From: Oceanicola sp. D3
Lineage (GTDB): Bacteria > Pseudomonadota > Alphaproteobacteria > Rhodobacterales > Rhodobacteraceae
Length of the DNA: 64,000 bases
Reading direction: 5' to 3'
Assembly (NCBI RefSeq): GCF_006351965.1
Contig: NZ_CP040932.1
Coordinates: 2,976,001-3,040,000, forward strand
Made by a program: the position numbers and the translations under genes. The notes beneath the pieces are model-generated. The model did no database searches, was not told where the DNA came from, and saw only the letters and a program-made list of their open reading frames with translations. Positions within the stretch are counted from its first letter, which is position 1, and every line of letters begins with the position of its first letter. Shown here one piece after another: positions 1 to 9,373 of this stretch.

Positions 1-346
1 TCGTCAGAGCATCCCCCGACACAGTAAAAACCGGATGCGCACCGCGCACCTCCAGCTTCACCGCCAGCGGCGGCAGCCCGTAGTCGAGCCGACCCAACCC
101 GCCGATCTGCACCCGGGCCTGCGGCACCAGATAGCCCAGCATGCCCGCCCCGGTCGAAATCCGAACATCCGAATAGGCGCAGCCATTCTCCTGCGCGCCC
201 GAGCCACCGACCTCAACCACGCCGCCAAGGCCCAGCACGTCGGCCCGCTGAAGCAGGCCCGCGCATGCCTCATCCGTCAGACTGTCATAGGTTTGCGCCG
301 CCGCTGCGCCCGGCAGCAGGCAAGCCAGCGCAAGGGCCCGGATCAT
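1..346 (-). CDS. Small secreted protein of unknown function (3' end outside the window)
   Basis: Reading the minus strand from an ATG at 346 gives an open frame that runs off the window edge, so the C-terminus is missing. The first about 16 residues (MIRALALACLLPG then AAAAQ) form a typical Sec signal peptide ending before QTYDSL. The mature part has two Cys residues early on (ACAGLL and NGCAYS) that could form a disulfide. Its ATG overlaps the ftsY stop as ATGA, so it is probably co-transcribed and translationally coupled behind ftsY. I do not recognise a family; export to the periplasm is inferred from the signal peptide only. Confidence 0.6.
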   Translation of the reverse strand, partial: MIRALALACLLPGAAAAQTYDSLTDEACAGLLQRADVLGLGGVVEVGGSGAQENGCAYSDVRISTGAGMLGYLVPQARVQIGGLGRLDYGLPPLAVKLEVRGAHPVFTVSGDALT

Positions 347-1680
347 GCCCCCGCGCCCGTCAGCGCCTCCGCAAAATCCTTCGGATCGAACGCATCCAGA
401 TCGTCGATCTTCTCGCCCACGCCAATCGCATGGATCGGCAGGCCAAACTTGTCGGCCAGCGCCACCAGCACCCCGCCCTTTGCGGTGCCGTCAAGCTTGG
501 TCATCACGAGGCCACTCACATCGGCCATCTTCTGGAAGGTCTCCACCTGGCTCAGCGCGTTCTGCCCCGTGGTCGCATCCAGCACCAGCAAGGTGTTATG
601 CGGCGCATCCGGGTCTTTCTTCTTGATGACCCGCACGATCTTGGAAAGCTCCTCCATCAGATCGGCCCGGTTTTGCAACCGCCCGGCGGTGTCGATCATC
701 AACAGGTCTGCCCCGTCTTCTTGCGCCTTGCCCATCGCATCAAAGGCGAGCGAAGCCGGGTCGCTGCCCTCGGGCGCGGTCATCACCGGCACGCCTGCCC
801 GCTCGCCCCACACCTGCAACTGCTCCACCGCCGCCGCGCGGAAGGTGTCGCCCGCGGCGATCACCACGCTCTTTCCGGCGGCCTTGAACTGGCTCGCCAG
901 CTTGCCGATCGTGGTGGTCTTGCCAGAGCCGTTGACGCCCACCACCAGCACCACCTGCGGACGGGTCGGGTAAAGCGGCATCGGGCGGGCCACCGGCTCC
1001 ATGATCCGCGCAATCTCATCAGCGAGGAACTGCTTGATCTCGGCGGTCGACACTTTCCGCCCGTAGCGCCCTTCGGCCATGTTCGCCGTCACCCGCAGCG
1101 CGGTGTCCACGCCCATGTCGGAGGCGATCAACAGCTCTTCGAGGCTCTCCAGCATGTCATCGTCGAGCACCCGCCGCATAACGGGCCCCTCGCCCCGCCC
1201 CAGCATCCGCCCGATGAAGCCGGGGCGCTTGGCCGCCACCTCCTCCGCGCGCGGCGCAGGCGGCACCGGGATCGGCGGCAAATCGGGCTCAGGCTCAGGC
1301 ACCTCGGGCTCGGGCAGATCGGGCTCGGGGATCTCCGGCTCGGGCATGGGCACAGGCGGAACCTCTGGCTCCGGCTCCGGCACGGGCGGCAGATCCGGCT
1401 CCACCGGCACCTCTGGCTCAGGCGCAGGCGCGGGCGGCACCTCGGGCAGGTCAGGTTCGGGCAAGTCAGTCCCGCCCCCCACCGGCACCGGCTCCGAAGA
1501 CGAGCCCGGCTCTGCCCCGGCCCCTTCCGTCACCAAGGCCCCGGCCTCAACGGCCTCCACCTCTTCTACAGCTTCAACAGCCTCCGCCTCGCCGCCATCG
1601 GCAACGATCGCCTCAAGCCCCTCATCCAGCTTCGAACTGGATTTGAAGAGCTTGTCCTTGAGCTTCTTGAAAAACGCCAT
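343..1680 (-). CDS. ftsY: Signal recognition particle receptor FtsY
   Basis: FtsY is the SRP-receptor GTPase that docks ribosome-SRP complexes at the inner membrane for co-translational insertion. The C-terminal NG domain is clear: P-loop GVNGSGKTTT (about 248-257), DTFRAA (278-283), DTAGRLQ (330-336) and TKLDG (394-398), ending in the GVGEKIDDL motif. Residues 1-70 are acidic. Residues about 73-143 are an unusually regular Pro-Glu/Pro-Asp-rich linker, which takes the protein to 445 residues, well above a minimal FtsY. The start at 1680 gives the basic MAFFKKLKDKLFK helix expected for membrane contact. The next gene overlaps its stop by four bases. Confidence 0.97.
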   Translation of the reverse strand: MAFFKKLKDKLFKSSSKLDEGLEAIVADGGEAEAVEAVEEVEAVEAGALVTEGAGAEPGSSSEPVPVGGGTDLPEPDLPEVPPAPAPEPEVPVEPDLPPVPEPEPEVPPVPMPEPEIPEPDLPEPEVPEPEPDLPPIPVPPAPRAEEVAAKRPGFIGRMLGRGEGPVMRRVLDDDMLESLEELLIASDMGVDTALRVTANMAEGRYGRKVSTAEIKQFLADEIARIMEPVARPMPLYPTRPQVVLVVGVNGSGKTTTIGKLASQFKAAGKSVVIAAGDTFRAAAVEQLQVWGERAGVPVMTAPEGSDPASLAFDAMGKAQEDGADLLMIDTAGRLQNRADLMEELSKIVRVIKKKDPDAPHNTLLVLDATTGQNALSQVETFQKMADVSGLVMTKLDGTAKGGVLVALADKFGLPIHAIGVGEKIDDLDAFDPKDFAEALTGAGA

Positions 1681-1749
1681 GCGCGCCCCTGATGTGTTCC
1701 TCTACCCGACCTAAGGCCTCAACGCCGGTGATGGAAGGGGCCGCGCCCC

Positions 1750-2727
1750 TCAGAACAGGATGGTAACCGTGGTGCCCTCCGGCCCGCTCTCCACCTGCAT
1801 TTCCCCTTCGAGGTCACGGACGAAGGCCTCGGTCAGAGCGCGGCCAAGGCCCTTGTGCCCCTCGCTCTCTGCCACCATGCCTCGCCCGGTATCGGCAACC
1901 ACCAGCCGCCGCTGCCCCTCGGCCTCGTGCAGACGCACCCGCACCTCGCCACTCGCCCCGCCGGGAAAAGCGTGCTTAATCGCATTGGTCACCGTCTCGT
2001 TGACAATCAGCCCCAGCTGGATCGCCGACCGGCTCGGCAGACGCATCGCCTCCGCATGTCCGACAATCTCCAACCGCCCCGCCACGCCCAGCGAATCCTG
2101 CAGCATCGCAACCAGCTTGGGCAGGTAGTCCTCCGCCGCCACTGTCTCGATCGTTCCAGCCGATTCGAGAAGCGCGTAAAGCCCCGCCACCGCCTCCAGC
2201 CGTCCTCTCGCGCGCGCCAGCGCGTCGCTGGTTTCCTCGCTGGAGCCCCGCGCCTCCATCCGCAAGACAGAGGAGATCACCGCAAGGTTGTTCTTCACCC
2301 GGTGGCTCAGCTCGGCCAGCAACCTGCGGCTCTGGTCCAGCGCGGCCTCCCGCTCGGCCTGCGCCGTCTCTCGCGCGGTGACGTCGCGAAACAGGATGTA
2401 GAATTGCCCCGGGGCCTCGGCGGGCGCGGCGTTGACCTCAAACACCCGGCCCATCGCCACCGAACCCTCTACAAACCCCAGCTTTTCTCCCCCTAGCCCC
2501 GCGCGGGCATAGGTCTCGATCCACTGAAACTCCAGCTCCGGCACCATCTCCAGCGCCGTGCGCCCGGTGGCGTCCTTCAGGCCGGTCATCGCTTCGAAAT
2601 TGCCGTTCACCCGCAAGAAACGGTAGTCCACCGGCGCACCATCGGCGTCTACGAGCATTTCGCACAGGCAGAAGCCGTCGTCGGTCAGCGCCTCGATGGC
2701 ACCGAAAATATCCGATGTGTCGAACAC
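1750..2727 (-). CDS. PAS domain sensor histidine kinase of the HisKA_2/HWE type
   Basis: A 325-residue soluble kinase with no membrane segment. An N-terminal PAS-like domain (about 10-115, ending in FYILFRDVTARE) is followed by a short coiled linker and a HisKA_2 dimerisation helix with ELSHRVKNNL. The phospho-acceptor is predicted to be His142. The ATPase domain has the N box NETVTNAIKHAF (about 243-254) and a G1-like DTGRGM. Such kinases often act in general-stress or light/redox signalling, but nothing adjacent identifies the partner and no response regulator is next to it. It is transcribed away from the AlkB-like gene across about 180 bp, so shared control is possible but unproven. Confidence 0.9.
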   Translation of the reverse strand: MFDTSDIFGAIEALTDDGFCLCEMLVDADGAPVDYRFLRVNGNFEAMTGLKDATGRTALEMVPELEFQWIETYARAGLGGEKLGFVEGSVAMGRVFEVNAAPAEAPGQFYILFRDVTARETAQAEREAALDQSRRLLAELSHRVKNNLAVISSVLRMEARGSSEETSDALARARGRLEAVAGLYALLESAGTIETVAAEDYLPKLVAMLQDSLGVAGRLEIVGHAEAMRLPSRSAIQLGLIVNETVTNAIKHAFPGGASGEVRVRLHEAEGQRRLVVADTGRGMVAESEGHKGLGRALTEAFVRDLEGEMQVESGPEGTTVTILF

Positions 2728-2909
2728 GTCTTAAAGGGTTCCCTTAAGGCCCGCCCGGGCTGGTTGCACCCATGCTATGCCGAATTTCGCCAAGGGGGCA
2801 GCCCCCCATTTTGGTGCGGCGCGGCACCGCCTTTCTCTTGCCACGCCCAAGGCCTATCCTGCGCCCACCTTGGGCCTGTTCTGCGCCCCAACTTCGCCCG
2901 GAGCGCCCG

Positions 2910-3992
2910 ATGCCGACCGCCGCCAAATTTGCCCTCGCCACCCTGATGCCGCTGGCGCTGCTGGTGCTTGGCGGCCTGCTGGGCGGGGTCTGGATCGGGG
3001 CGGCGCTGGTCTACCTCACCCTGTTTTCCGCCCTGCTCGATCAGGTGCTGCGCTACCTCGGCGCCGCACCGACCCCCACCGCCACACCCGGCCGCTGGGC
3101 CGATGCGCTTTCTGCCACGCTGGCGCTGGCGCATTTCCCGCTGCTGGGCCTCGGCATTGCCGCCCTGACCGGCGCCACCGGGCTGCAAGCATGGGAACGC
3201 ATCGCCACCTTCTTCGCCTTCGGCCTCTTCTTCGGCCAGGTCTCCAACTCGAACGCCCACGAGTTGATCCACCGCTCCGCCCGTCCGCTGCGGGCGCTGG
3301 GCCGCTGGGTCTATATTTCGCTGCTCTTCGGCCACCACGCCTCGGCCCACCCCAAGGTGCACCACCGCTACGTCGCCACCCCGGATGACCCCAACTCCGC
3401 CCGGCTGAACGAAAGCTACTACCGTTTCGCTGCCCGCGCATGGGTCGGCAGCTTCCGCGCCGGGCTCGCCGCCGAGCGCGAGATGCTGGCACGCGGCGGC
3501 AAACCGGCCCTCGCCAACCCCTATATTGAATATATCGCCGGTGCCATCGCCCTGCTTGCCCTCTCGGCCCTCGCCTTCGGCCCTGCCGGGCTGGCCGCGC
3601 ACATCGGCCTCGCCGCCTATGCCACCGCGCAACTTCTGATGTCCGACTACGTGCAGCACTACGGGCTGCGCCGCGCACGGCAGGCCGATGGCCGCTACAC
3701 ACCCGTGTCAGACGCCCACAGCTGGAACGCGCCCCACGTCTTCTCCTCGCTGATGATGCTTCACGCGCCCCGCCACTCCGATCATCACGCCCACCCAAGC
3801 ACCCGCTACCCGTCGCTCACCCTGCCCGGTGGCGCGCCAATGCTGCCCGCGCCCCTGCCCGCAATGGCCACGCTGGCCCTGCTGCCCCGCACATGGCGCC
3901 GGGTGATGAACCCTCGCGTCGCCCGCCTCACGGCCAAGTCGCCAGAGCCCCCGGCGAATCCGGCGCCCGAGGGCCAGATCGCGCGGGCGTGA
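2910..3992 (+). CDS. AlkB-like membrane alkane 1-monooxygenase / fatty acid desaturase superfamily
   Basis: A 360-residue integral-membrane di-iron oxygenase. The histidine boxes of the alkane hydroxylase branch are all visible: HELIH (from residue 117), HHASAHPKVHH (from 142), HYGLRR (250) and RHSDHHAHPSTRY (around 288-300). Hydrophobic segments lie near residues 8-35, 65-90 and 205-245. Known AlkB proteins hydroxylate medium-chain n-alkanes using electrons from rubredoxin. No rubredoxin gene lies nearby, so the true substrate and electron donor are open. The start MPTAAK at 2910 precedes the first TM segment; an upstream extension of the frame to 2772 looks non-coding. Confidence 0.88.
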   Translation: MPTAAKFALATLMPLALLVLGGLLGGVWIGAALVYLTLFSALLDQVLRYLGAAPTPTATPGRWADALSATLALAHFPLLGLGIAALTGATGLQAWERIATFFAFGLFFGQVSNSNAHELIHRSARPLRALGRWVYISLLFGHHASAHPKVHHRYVATPDDPNSARLNESYYRFAARAWVGSFRAGLAAEREMLARGGKPALANPYIEYIAGAIALLALSALAFGPAGLAAHIGLAAYATAQLLMSDYVQHYGLRRARQADGRYTPVSDAHSWNAPHVFSSLMMLHAPRHSDHHAHPSTRYPSLTLPGGAPMLPAPLPAMATLALLPRTWRRVMNPRVARLTAKSPEPPANPAPEGQIARA

Positions 3993-4063
3993 CAGCCGCG
4001 GGCTTTTCCCGCACCGCGCCATCTGCCATTCTGCCGCAAAACAGCAGGCAACCCGGAGACCTC

Positions 4064-4462
4064 ATGCGCCCGATCCTCCTCGCCGCAGCGCTGGCTGCCG
4101 CAACCCCCGCCCTGGCCGCCGAGCCGATGTCGGGCAGCGAGTTCGATGCCTATACTCAGGGCCGCACGCTCTATTACAACAACCACGGCACCGCCTACGG
4201 GGTGGAAGAATACCTGCCCGGCAACCGGGTGCGCTGGTCGTTTCTCGATGGGCAATGCAAAGAGGGCTACTGGTACGAGTCCGAGCAGTTCATCTGTTTC
4301 GTCTACGAGGATCAGCCCGGCGCGCCGCAATGCTGGACCTTCTGGAACGAGCCCGGCGGAATGCGCGCCCTCTTCGAAGATGACCCTTCCGCCACCGAAC
4401 TCTACGAAGTCACCGATGCCGAAGAACCCATGCTCTGCCTCGGCCCGGATGTCGGGGTCTAA
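4064..4462 (+). CDS. Small secreted protein of unknown function
   Basis: A 132-residue protein that starts after a good Shine-Dalgarno (GGAG at about 4054). The first 20 residues (MRPILLAAALAAATPALA) are a Sec signal peptide. The mature part is rich in aromatic and acidic residues, with four Cys (QCKEGY, FICFVY, PQCWTF, MLCLGP) that could make two disulfides. Repeated Trp/Tyr patterns resemble small Rhodobacteraceae periplasmic proteins, but I cannot assign a named family. It stands alone, about 70 bp downstream of the AlkB-like gene and convergent with xseA. Confidence 0.7.
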   Translation: MRPILLAAALAAATPALAAEPMSGSEFDAYTQGRTLYYNNHGTAYGVEEYLPGNRVRWSFLDGQCKEGYWYESEQFICFVYEDQPGAPQCWTFWNEPGGMRALFEDDPSATELYEVTDAEEPMLCLGPDVGV

Positions 4463-4469
4463 CCCGTAG

Positions 4470-4488
4470 GGTGGGCAATCTGCCCACC
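4470..4488. repeat. GGTGGGCA/TGCCCACC palindrome between convergent genes
   Basis: A perfect 8-bp stem with a three-base loop (ATC) lies 8 bases after the stop of the small secreted protein and before the xseA stop. The surrounding CCGTAGGGTGGGCA context matches a short palindromic sequence seen in many proteobacterial genomes. With no T-tract it may be a REP-like element or a weak bidirectional terminator for the two convergent genes. Confidence 0.5.
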
Positions 4489-4537
4489 ACCCCGGCGCCC
4501 CAACCGCCCACGCGCAGCGCTGCCTGAAAAGCGCTGC

Positions 4538-6088
4538 CTAGAACAAGTCGCCCTGCTCCGGCGGCGGCGCCTTTGGGCTGGCCTTCTTCTTCACCGCCCC
4601 GCCGCCCGGCACCATCCGCCCATCGGCAAACTGAATCTCCAGCGGCCCCACCGCCGCCTTCGCCCGCGCCGCGCTTGTGACCACCTCGTCGCCCTCGCGC
4701 ACCACGGCAAACCCGCGCTTCAGCGTTTCCTCATAGCCGAGCGAGCCCAGCAGGCGCGAAAGGCTCTCCAGCTTGCGCGCCCGCGCCTCGCCCTGCCCGC
4801 GCTGCGCCGCCTCAAGCCGGGCGGCGAGGCTGGCCACCCGCTCACCGGCCCGCGCCGTGCGATCTGTCACCAGCGCCGGGCGCAGCCGCTCGGCCCGCGC
4901 CGCCAGCCGCTCCCGCGCCCGCGCCGCCGTGCGTGAAAGCTCCGGCCCCAGCCGCGCCCCCAACCGCTCCGCCCGCTCCCGCCGTTGGGCAATCCCGGCC
5001 CGCACCGCGCCGGGCCGCAGCCCCGCTGCCGCCTCACTGAGCGCCCCGCGCTTTTTCAGTACCGCCGTGCGCAGCGCCGCTGGCAGCCGTTCGGCCCATT
5101 GATCCAGCCTCTGCTGCGCCCCGCCCAGCACAACCTCGGGCCTCGGCAGCGCGCGGCCAAGGTCGGTCAGCCGCTGCCGCCGCCCGCGCACACTTTCCGA
5201 AACCGCCCGGCGCAGCCGCCCGCCCAAGCCATCCACCGCCGCCATCAACTCCAGCCGCACCGGCACCGCCATCTCTGCGGCGGCGGTCGGCGTCGGGGCG
5301 CGGCGGTCGGCGGCGTGGTCGATCAGCGTCGTGTCCGTCTCATGCCCCACCGCCGAAATCAGCGGAATCTCCGAGGCGGCAGCGGCGCGTACCACCTCCT
5401 CCTCGTTGAACCCCCAGAGGTCTTCAATCGAGCCCCCGCCCCGCGCCACAATAATCAGGTCTGGCCGTGGCAGCGCACCCCCCGGCGTCATCGCGTTGAA
5501 CCCGGCAATCGCGCGAGCCACATCCGGCGCGCAGGCCTTGCCCTGCACGGCAACGGGCCACACCAGCACCTTGCGCGGAAACCTGTCACTCAGCCGGTGC
5601 AGAATATCGCGGATCACGGCACCTTGCGGCGATGTCACCACGCCAATGATCTCCGGCAAAAACGGCAACGCCCGCTTGCGCTCGGGCGCAAACAGCCCCT
5701 CGGCGGCCAGCGCCTTTTTGCGCTTCTCCAGCATCGCCATCAACGCGCCCACACCGGCAACGGCAACCTCGGTGGCATTCATCTGATACTTCGACTGGCT
5801 GGCAAAGGTGGTCAGCTTGCCATAGGCCACCACCTCCATCCCCTCCTCGGGGATCACGCTGAGGCCCGCCACCTGCCCCTTCCAACTGGTGCAGGCCAGC
5901 ACGCTCCGGTCATCCTTGAGGTCGAAGTACAAATGCCCAGACCGCGCCCGCACCACGCGCCCCACTTCGCCCTTCACCCGCACATAGCCAAACTCACCCT
6001 CCACCACGCGCTTCACCGCACCCGAAAGTTCGGAAACCGTGAACTCGGGCGCATTGCCGCCGGGGGTCGGATCGTCGATCAGGTCCAT
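4538..6088 (-). CDS. xseA: Exodeoxyribonuclease VII large subunit
   Basis: XseA with XseB forms a bidirectional single-strand-specific exonuclease used in mismatch and recombination repair. The 516-residue product starts [11 protein letters not shown] and shows the N-terminal OB fold (about 15-110, with [20 protein letters not shown]). The catalytic region follows with [28 protein letters not shown] and [13 protein letters not shown], then a long coiled-coil C-terminal half. The open frame continues upstream antisense to purD to 6850, but that part is a shadow; homology begins at the ATG at 6088. It is divergent from purD with an 82-bp intergenic space. No xseB is seen in the window. Confidence 0.96.
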   Translation of the reverse strand: MDLIDDPTPGGNAPEFTVSELSGAVKRVVEGEFGYVRVKGEVGRVVRARSGHLYFDLKDDRSVLACTSWKGQVAGLSVIPEEGMEVVAYGKLTTFASQSKYQMNATEVAVAGVGALMAMLEKRKKALAAEGLFAPERKRALPFLPEIIGVVTSPQGAVIRDILHRLSDRFPRKVLVWPVAVQGKACAPDVARAIAGFNAMTPGGALPRPDLIIVARGGGSIEDLWGFNEEEVVRAAAASEIPLISAVGHETDTTLIDHAADRRAPTPTAAAEMAVPVRLELMAAVDGLGGRLRRAVSESVRGRRQRLTDLGRALPRPEVVLGGAQQRLDQWAERLPAALRTAVLKKRGALSEAAAGLRPGAVRAGIAQRRERAERLGARLGPELSRTAARARERLAARAERLRPALVTDRTARAGERVASLAARLEAAQRGQGEARARKLESLSRLLGSLGYEETLKRGFAVVREGDEVVTSAARAKAAVGPLEIQFADGRMVPGGGAVKKKASPKAPPPEQGDLF

Positions 6089-6170
6089 GTCGCGTTGCCT
6101 TCGCTGCTCTTGTGCTGCTCGTCGCCCAACCTTAGAACGCCCCCGAAGCAAGGCCAAGGGAGCCCTCCCC

Positions 6171-7433
6171 ATGAACATTCTCATCCTCGGAAGCGGCGGG
6201 CGCGAGCATTCCCTCGCCTGGGCCATCCAGCAAAACCCAAAATGTGACAGGCTGATCGTTGCGCCCGGCAACGCCGGAATCGAGGCGATGTGCGAATGCG
6301 CCGCGCTGGATATCGAAGACGGCCTCGCCGTGGCCGAGTTCTGCCATGAGAACACCGTCGATTTCGTGGTGATCGGCCCCGAGGCCCCGCTGGCCGCTGG
6401 CGTGGCCGACCATCTGCGCGCCGCTGGCATCCTCACCTTCGGCCCCTCCGCAGAGGCCGCCCAGCTCGAAGCCTCCAAGAAGTTCACCAAGCAGGTCTGC
6501 GACGCTGCGCATATCCCCACCGCCGGCTGGTGCTCCTTCACCTCCGCCGCCCCCGCGCGGGAGTATATCGAGGCCGTGGGCGCGCCTCGCGTCATCAAGG
6601 CCGATGGGCTGGCTGCCGGCAAGGGCGTGGTCGTGGCGATGGACGAGGCCACCGCGCTGGCCGCCATCGACGATGTTTTCTCCGGCGCCTTCGGTGACGC
6701 GGGGGCCGAGGTGGTGATCGAAGATTTCATGACCGGCGAAGAGGCCAGCCTCTTCGTGCTCTGTGACGGTGAACACGTGCTGCCCGTCGGCACCGCGCAA
6801 GACCACAAGCGCGTTGGCGAGGGCGACGAGGGCCCCAACACCGGCGGCATGGGCGCCTACTCCCCCGCCCCGATCCTCGACGCGGCAGTGATGGCCAAGG
6901 TGATGGACCAAATCGTCACCCCCACCGTCACCGAGATGGCGCGGCGCGGCACGCCCTACCAAGGGGTGCTCTACGTGGGTCTGATGATCGAAGACGGCGA
7001 GCCCGCGCTGGTCGAGTACAACGCCCGCTTCGGCGACCCCGAATGTCAGGTGCTGATGATGCGCCTCGGCGCGCAGGTGCTCGACCTGCTGCTTGCCACC
7101 GCCGAGGGGCGGCTCTCCGAGGCGCAGGTGAACTGGGCCGACGATCACGCGATGACGGTGGTGCTCGCCACCACGGGCTATCCCGGCAGCTACCCCAAGG
7201 GCTCGGTGATCGGCGGGCTCGACGGCTTGCCACAGACCTCCACCCAAATGGTCTTCCACGCGGGCACCACTCTGGTAGATGGCAAGGTCACAGCCACCGG
7301 CGGGCGCGTGCTCAACGCCACCGCACGGGGCGAAACCCTCGCAGAAGCCCGCGAGCGTGCCTATGCGCTGGCCGAGGCTGTCGACTGGCCCGAAGGCTTC
7401 TATCGTAAAGACATCGGCTGGCGCGCCCTCTGA
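6171..7433 (+). CDS. purD: Phosphoribosylamine-glycine ligase (GAR synthetase)
   Basis: PurD catalyses the second step of purine synthesis: 5-phosphoribosylamine plus glycine plus ATP gives GAR. The 420-residue length is standard. The N-terminal [14 protein letters not shown] motif, the ATP-grasp core (residues about 105-310) with [12 protein letters not shown] and [10 protein letters not shown], and the C-terminal domain are all present. The start at 6171 places the GGREH motif near residue 9 as in other PurD proteins. It stands alone, followed by a palindromic repeat and a 220-bp region with no gene. Confidence 0.97.
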   Translation: MNILILGSGGREHSLAWAIQQNPKCDRLIVAPGNAGIEAMCECAALDIEDGLAVAEFCHENTVDFVVIGPEAPLAAGVADHLRAAGILTFGPSAEAAQLEASKKFTKQVCDAAHIPTAGWCSFTSAAPAREYIEAVGAPRVIKADGLAAGKGVVVAMDEATALAAIDDVFSGAFGDAGAEVVIEDFMTGEEASLFVLCDGEHVLPVGTAQDHKRVGEGDEGPNTGGMGAYSPAPILDAAVMAKVMDQIVTPTVTEMARRGTPYQGVLYVGLMIEDGEPALVEYNARFGDPECQVLMMRLGAQVLDLLLATAEGRLSEAQVNWADDHAMTVVLATTGYPGSYPKGSVIGGLDGLPQTSTQMVFHAGTTLVDGKVTATGGRVLNATARGETLAEARERAYALAEAVDWPEGFYRKDIGWRAL

Positions 7434-7445
7434 CGCGCCACCGTC

Positions 7446-7468
7446 ATCCTCGGGCCCACCCCGAGGAT
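7446..7468. repeat. ATCCTCGGG/CCCGAGGAT palindromic repeat downstream of purD
   Basis: A perfect 9-bp stem with a 5-base loop starts 12 bases after the purD stop. The consensus (GTCATCCTCGGG ... CCCGAGGATCT) is a familiar dispersed palindrome in alphaproteobacterial genomes. A related copy lies at 60165-60183. It may stabilise or terminate the purD transcript. Confidence 0.65.
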
Positions 7469-7576
7469 CTCTTCCCGCTCACGAGCAACGGCAAGCAGCG
7501 GACCCTTCGCAACCCGTTACCCCAACGCGCCGCACATATAACGGGAAATCTTGCGCCCACTGTGCGCAGATCACGT

Positions 7577-7604
7577 ATGCATCACTTGTGCATAGGAAGT
7601 GCAT
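7577..7604 (+). promoter_or_regulatory. Phased triple TGCAT element, copy 1 (function unknown)
   Basis: Three TGCAT cores start at 7578, 7589 and 7600, exactly 11 bp apart (one helical turn), with the shared block TTGTGCATAGGA between the first and third. The same 28-bp arrangement occurs at 35376-35403 on the other strand, with about 24 of 28 positions identical. This copy sits in the gene-free space between purD and the convergent FG-GAP gene, followed 26 bp later by a GGCCC-N5-GGGCC hairpin. It reads as a protein-binding array on one face of the helix; the binding factor is unknown to me. Confidence 0.5.
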
Positions 7605-7655
7605 AAGATGTTGCGGTGGTATTATTTGCCGTAGCGGCCCCAACCGGGCCAAATC

Positions 7656-8411
7656 TTAACGGCACGTCAGGGCCGTCTCAAAGCTCTCCGGCCCCTCGAT
7701 CGGCCCGAAGTATTGCCCCTGCATCCGGCCGTCGACCATACGGAACCTGACCAGCCTCTTCCAGTCTGCATCGGCCAACACCAGTTCGGGTTGATCGCCG
7801 CATTCGCGCAACCCGCCAAAGATCTCCGACTCTCCGAACCGATGGTTCGTCACCCCGTTTACACTCGTGACCTCGTAAAAGTCGCCATCGGAATAACGCC
7901 ATATTCTCAGTATCTTGGCCAGATGCGGACGGTCGACAAAGGCAACCTCTATATTGCCGTCGCCGTCCAGGTCGGCAGCCGCCAGCGGAGCCGCCCATCT
8001 ATGCCGCGTGCCGATGAATGGTGTGGCCGCAACGAAGGCAGGCTTGCCCTCGTTCAAGCCGATCACCAGCAACCGCGCGCCCAGTTCCATATGGCTCTGC
8101 ATCACCACGACCTCGGGCTTCCCGTCGCCGGTCACATCCCAGAGCCTCGGCGCAACATCCTCATATACAAGGTTTTCCTCGGCATTCAGCTCATAGGTCA
8201 GGCTCGCGCTGCCCGAGAAGATCCCGCCCTCCGAGCCGACCCTTCGGCCAATTTCGAGCACAAGCGACAGATACTCACCCTCCGCCCCCAGTGCCCCATG
8301 TCCATACTTGTCGGTCGGGTTGCGCAGCTCGGCCGAGAGGAACTCCTGCGCCTGTCCCGCAGCGCTGCCGCACAGCAAGATTGCCCCCCCGCAGGCGACC
8401 GCCCGCAGCAT
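7656..8411 (-). CDS. Secreted FG-GAP/VCBS-like repeat protein
   Basis: A 251-residue protein with a Sec signal peptide at MLRAVACGGAILLCGSAAG (start chosen at 8411; the frame extends 27 codons upstream without signal character). The mature part carries FG-GAP-type calcium-binding repeats: WDVTGDGKPEVVVM, AADLDGDGNIEVAFVD and a weaker PELVLADADWKRL. These repeats form beta-propeller blades in many exported proteins. The function is not known. It lies 52 bp downstream of the ferredoxin gene on the same strand and may share its transcript. Confidence 0.8.
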   Translation of the reverse strand: MLRAVACGGAILLCGSAAGQAQEFLSAELRNPTDKYGHGALGAEGEYLSLVLEIGRRVGSEGGIFSGSASLTYELNAEENLVYEDVAPRLWDVTGDGKPEVVVMQSHMELGARLLVIGLNEGKPAFVAATPFIGTRHRWAAPLAAADLDGDGNIEVAFVDRPHLAKILRIWRYSDGDFYEVTSVNGVTNHRFGESEIFGGLRECGDQPELVLADADWKRLVRFRMVDGRMQGQYFGPIEGPESFETALTCR

Positions 8412-8463
8412 TTTACCAATCGTCAGGAATTTGCGCCAATCTCGCTGAAACCGGCGCACGGGC

Positions 8464-9315
<852 letters not shown>

Positions 9316-9373
9316 GACACACCGCTCCCGCGCTACTCTGCGCCAAACGCGGCCCGCAAGAGAGCCCAGAGCA

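Noticed and set aside
2775-3659. 294-codon open frame antisense to the AlkB-like gene
   Set aside because: Gly/Arg/Gln-rich shadow; the plus strand carries all histidine boxes.
6089-6850. Upstream extension of the xseA frame
   Set aside because: It is antisense to purD; XseA homology starts at the ATG at 6088.
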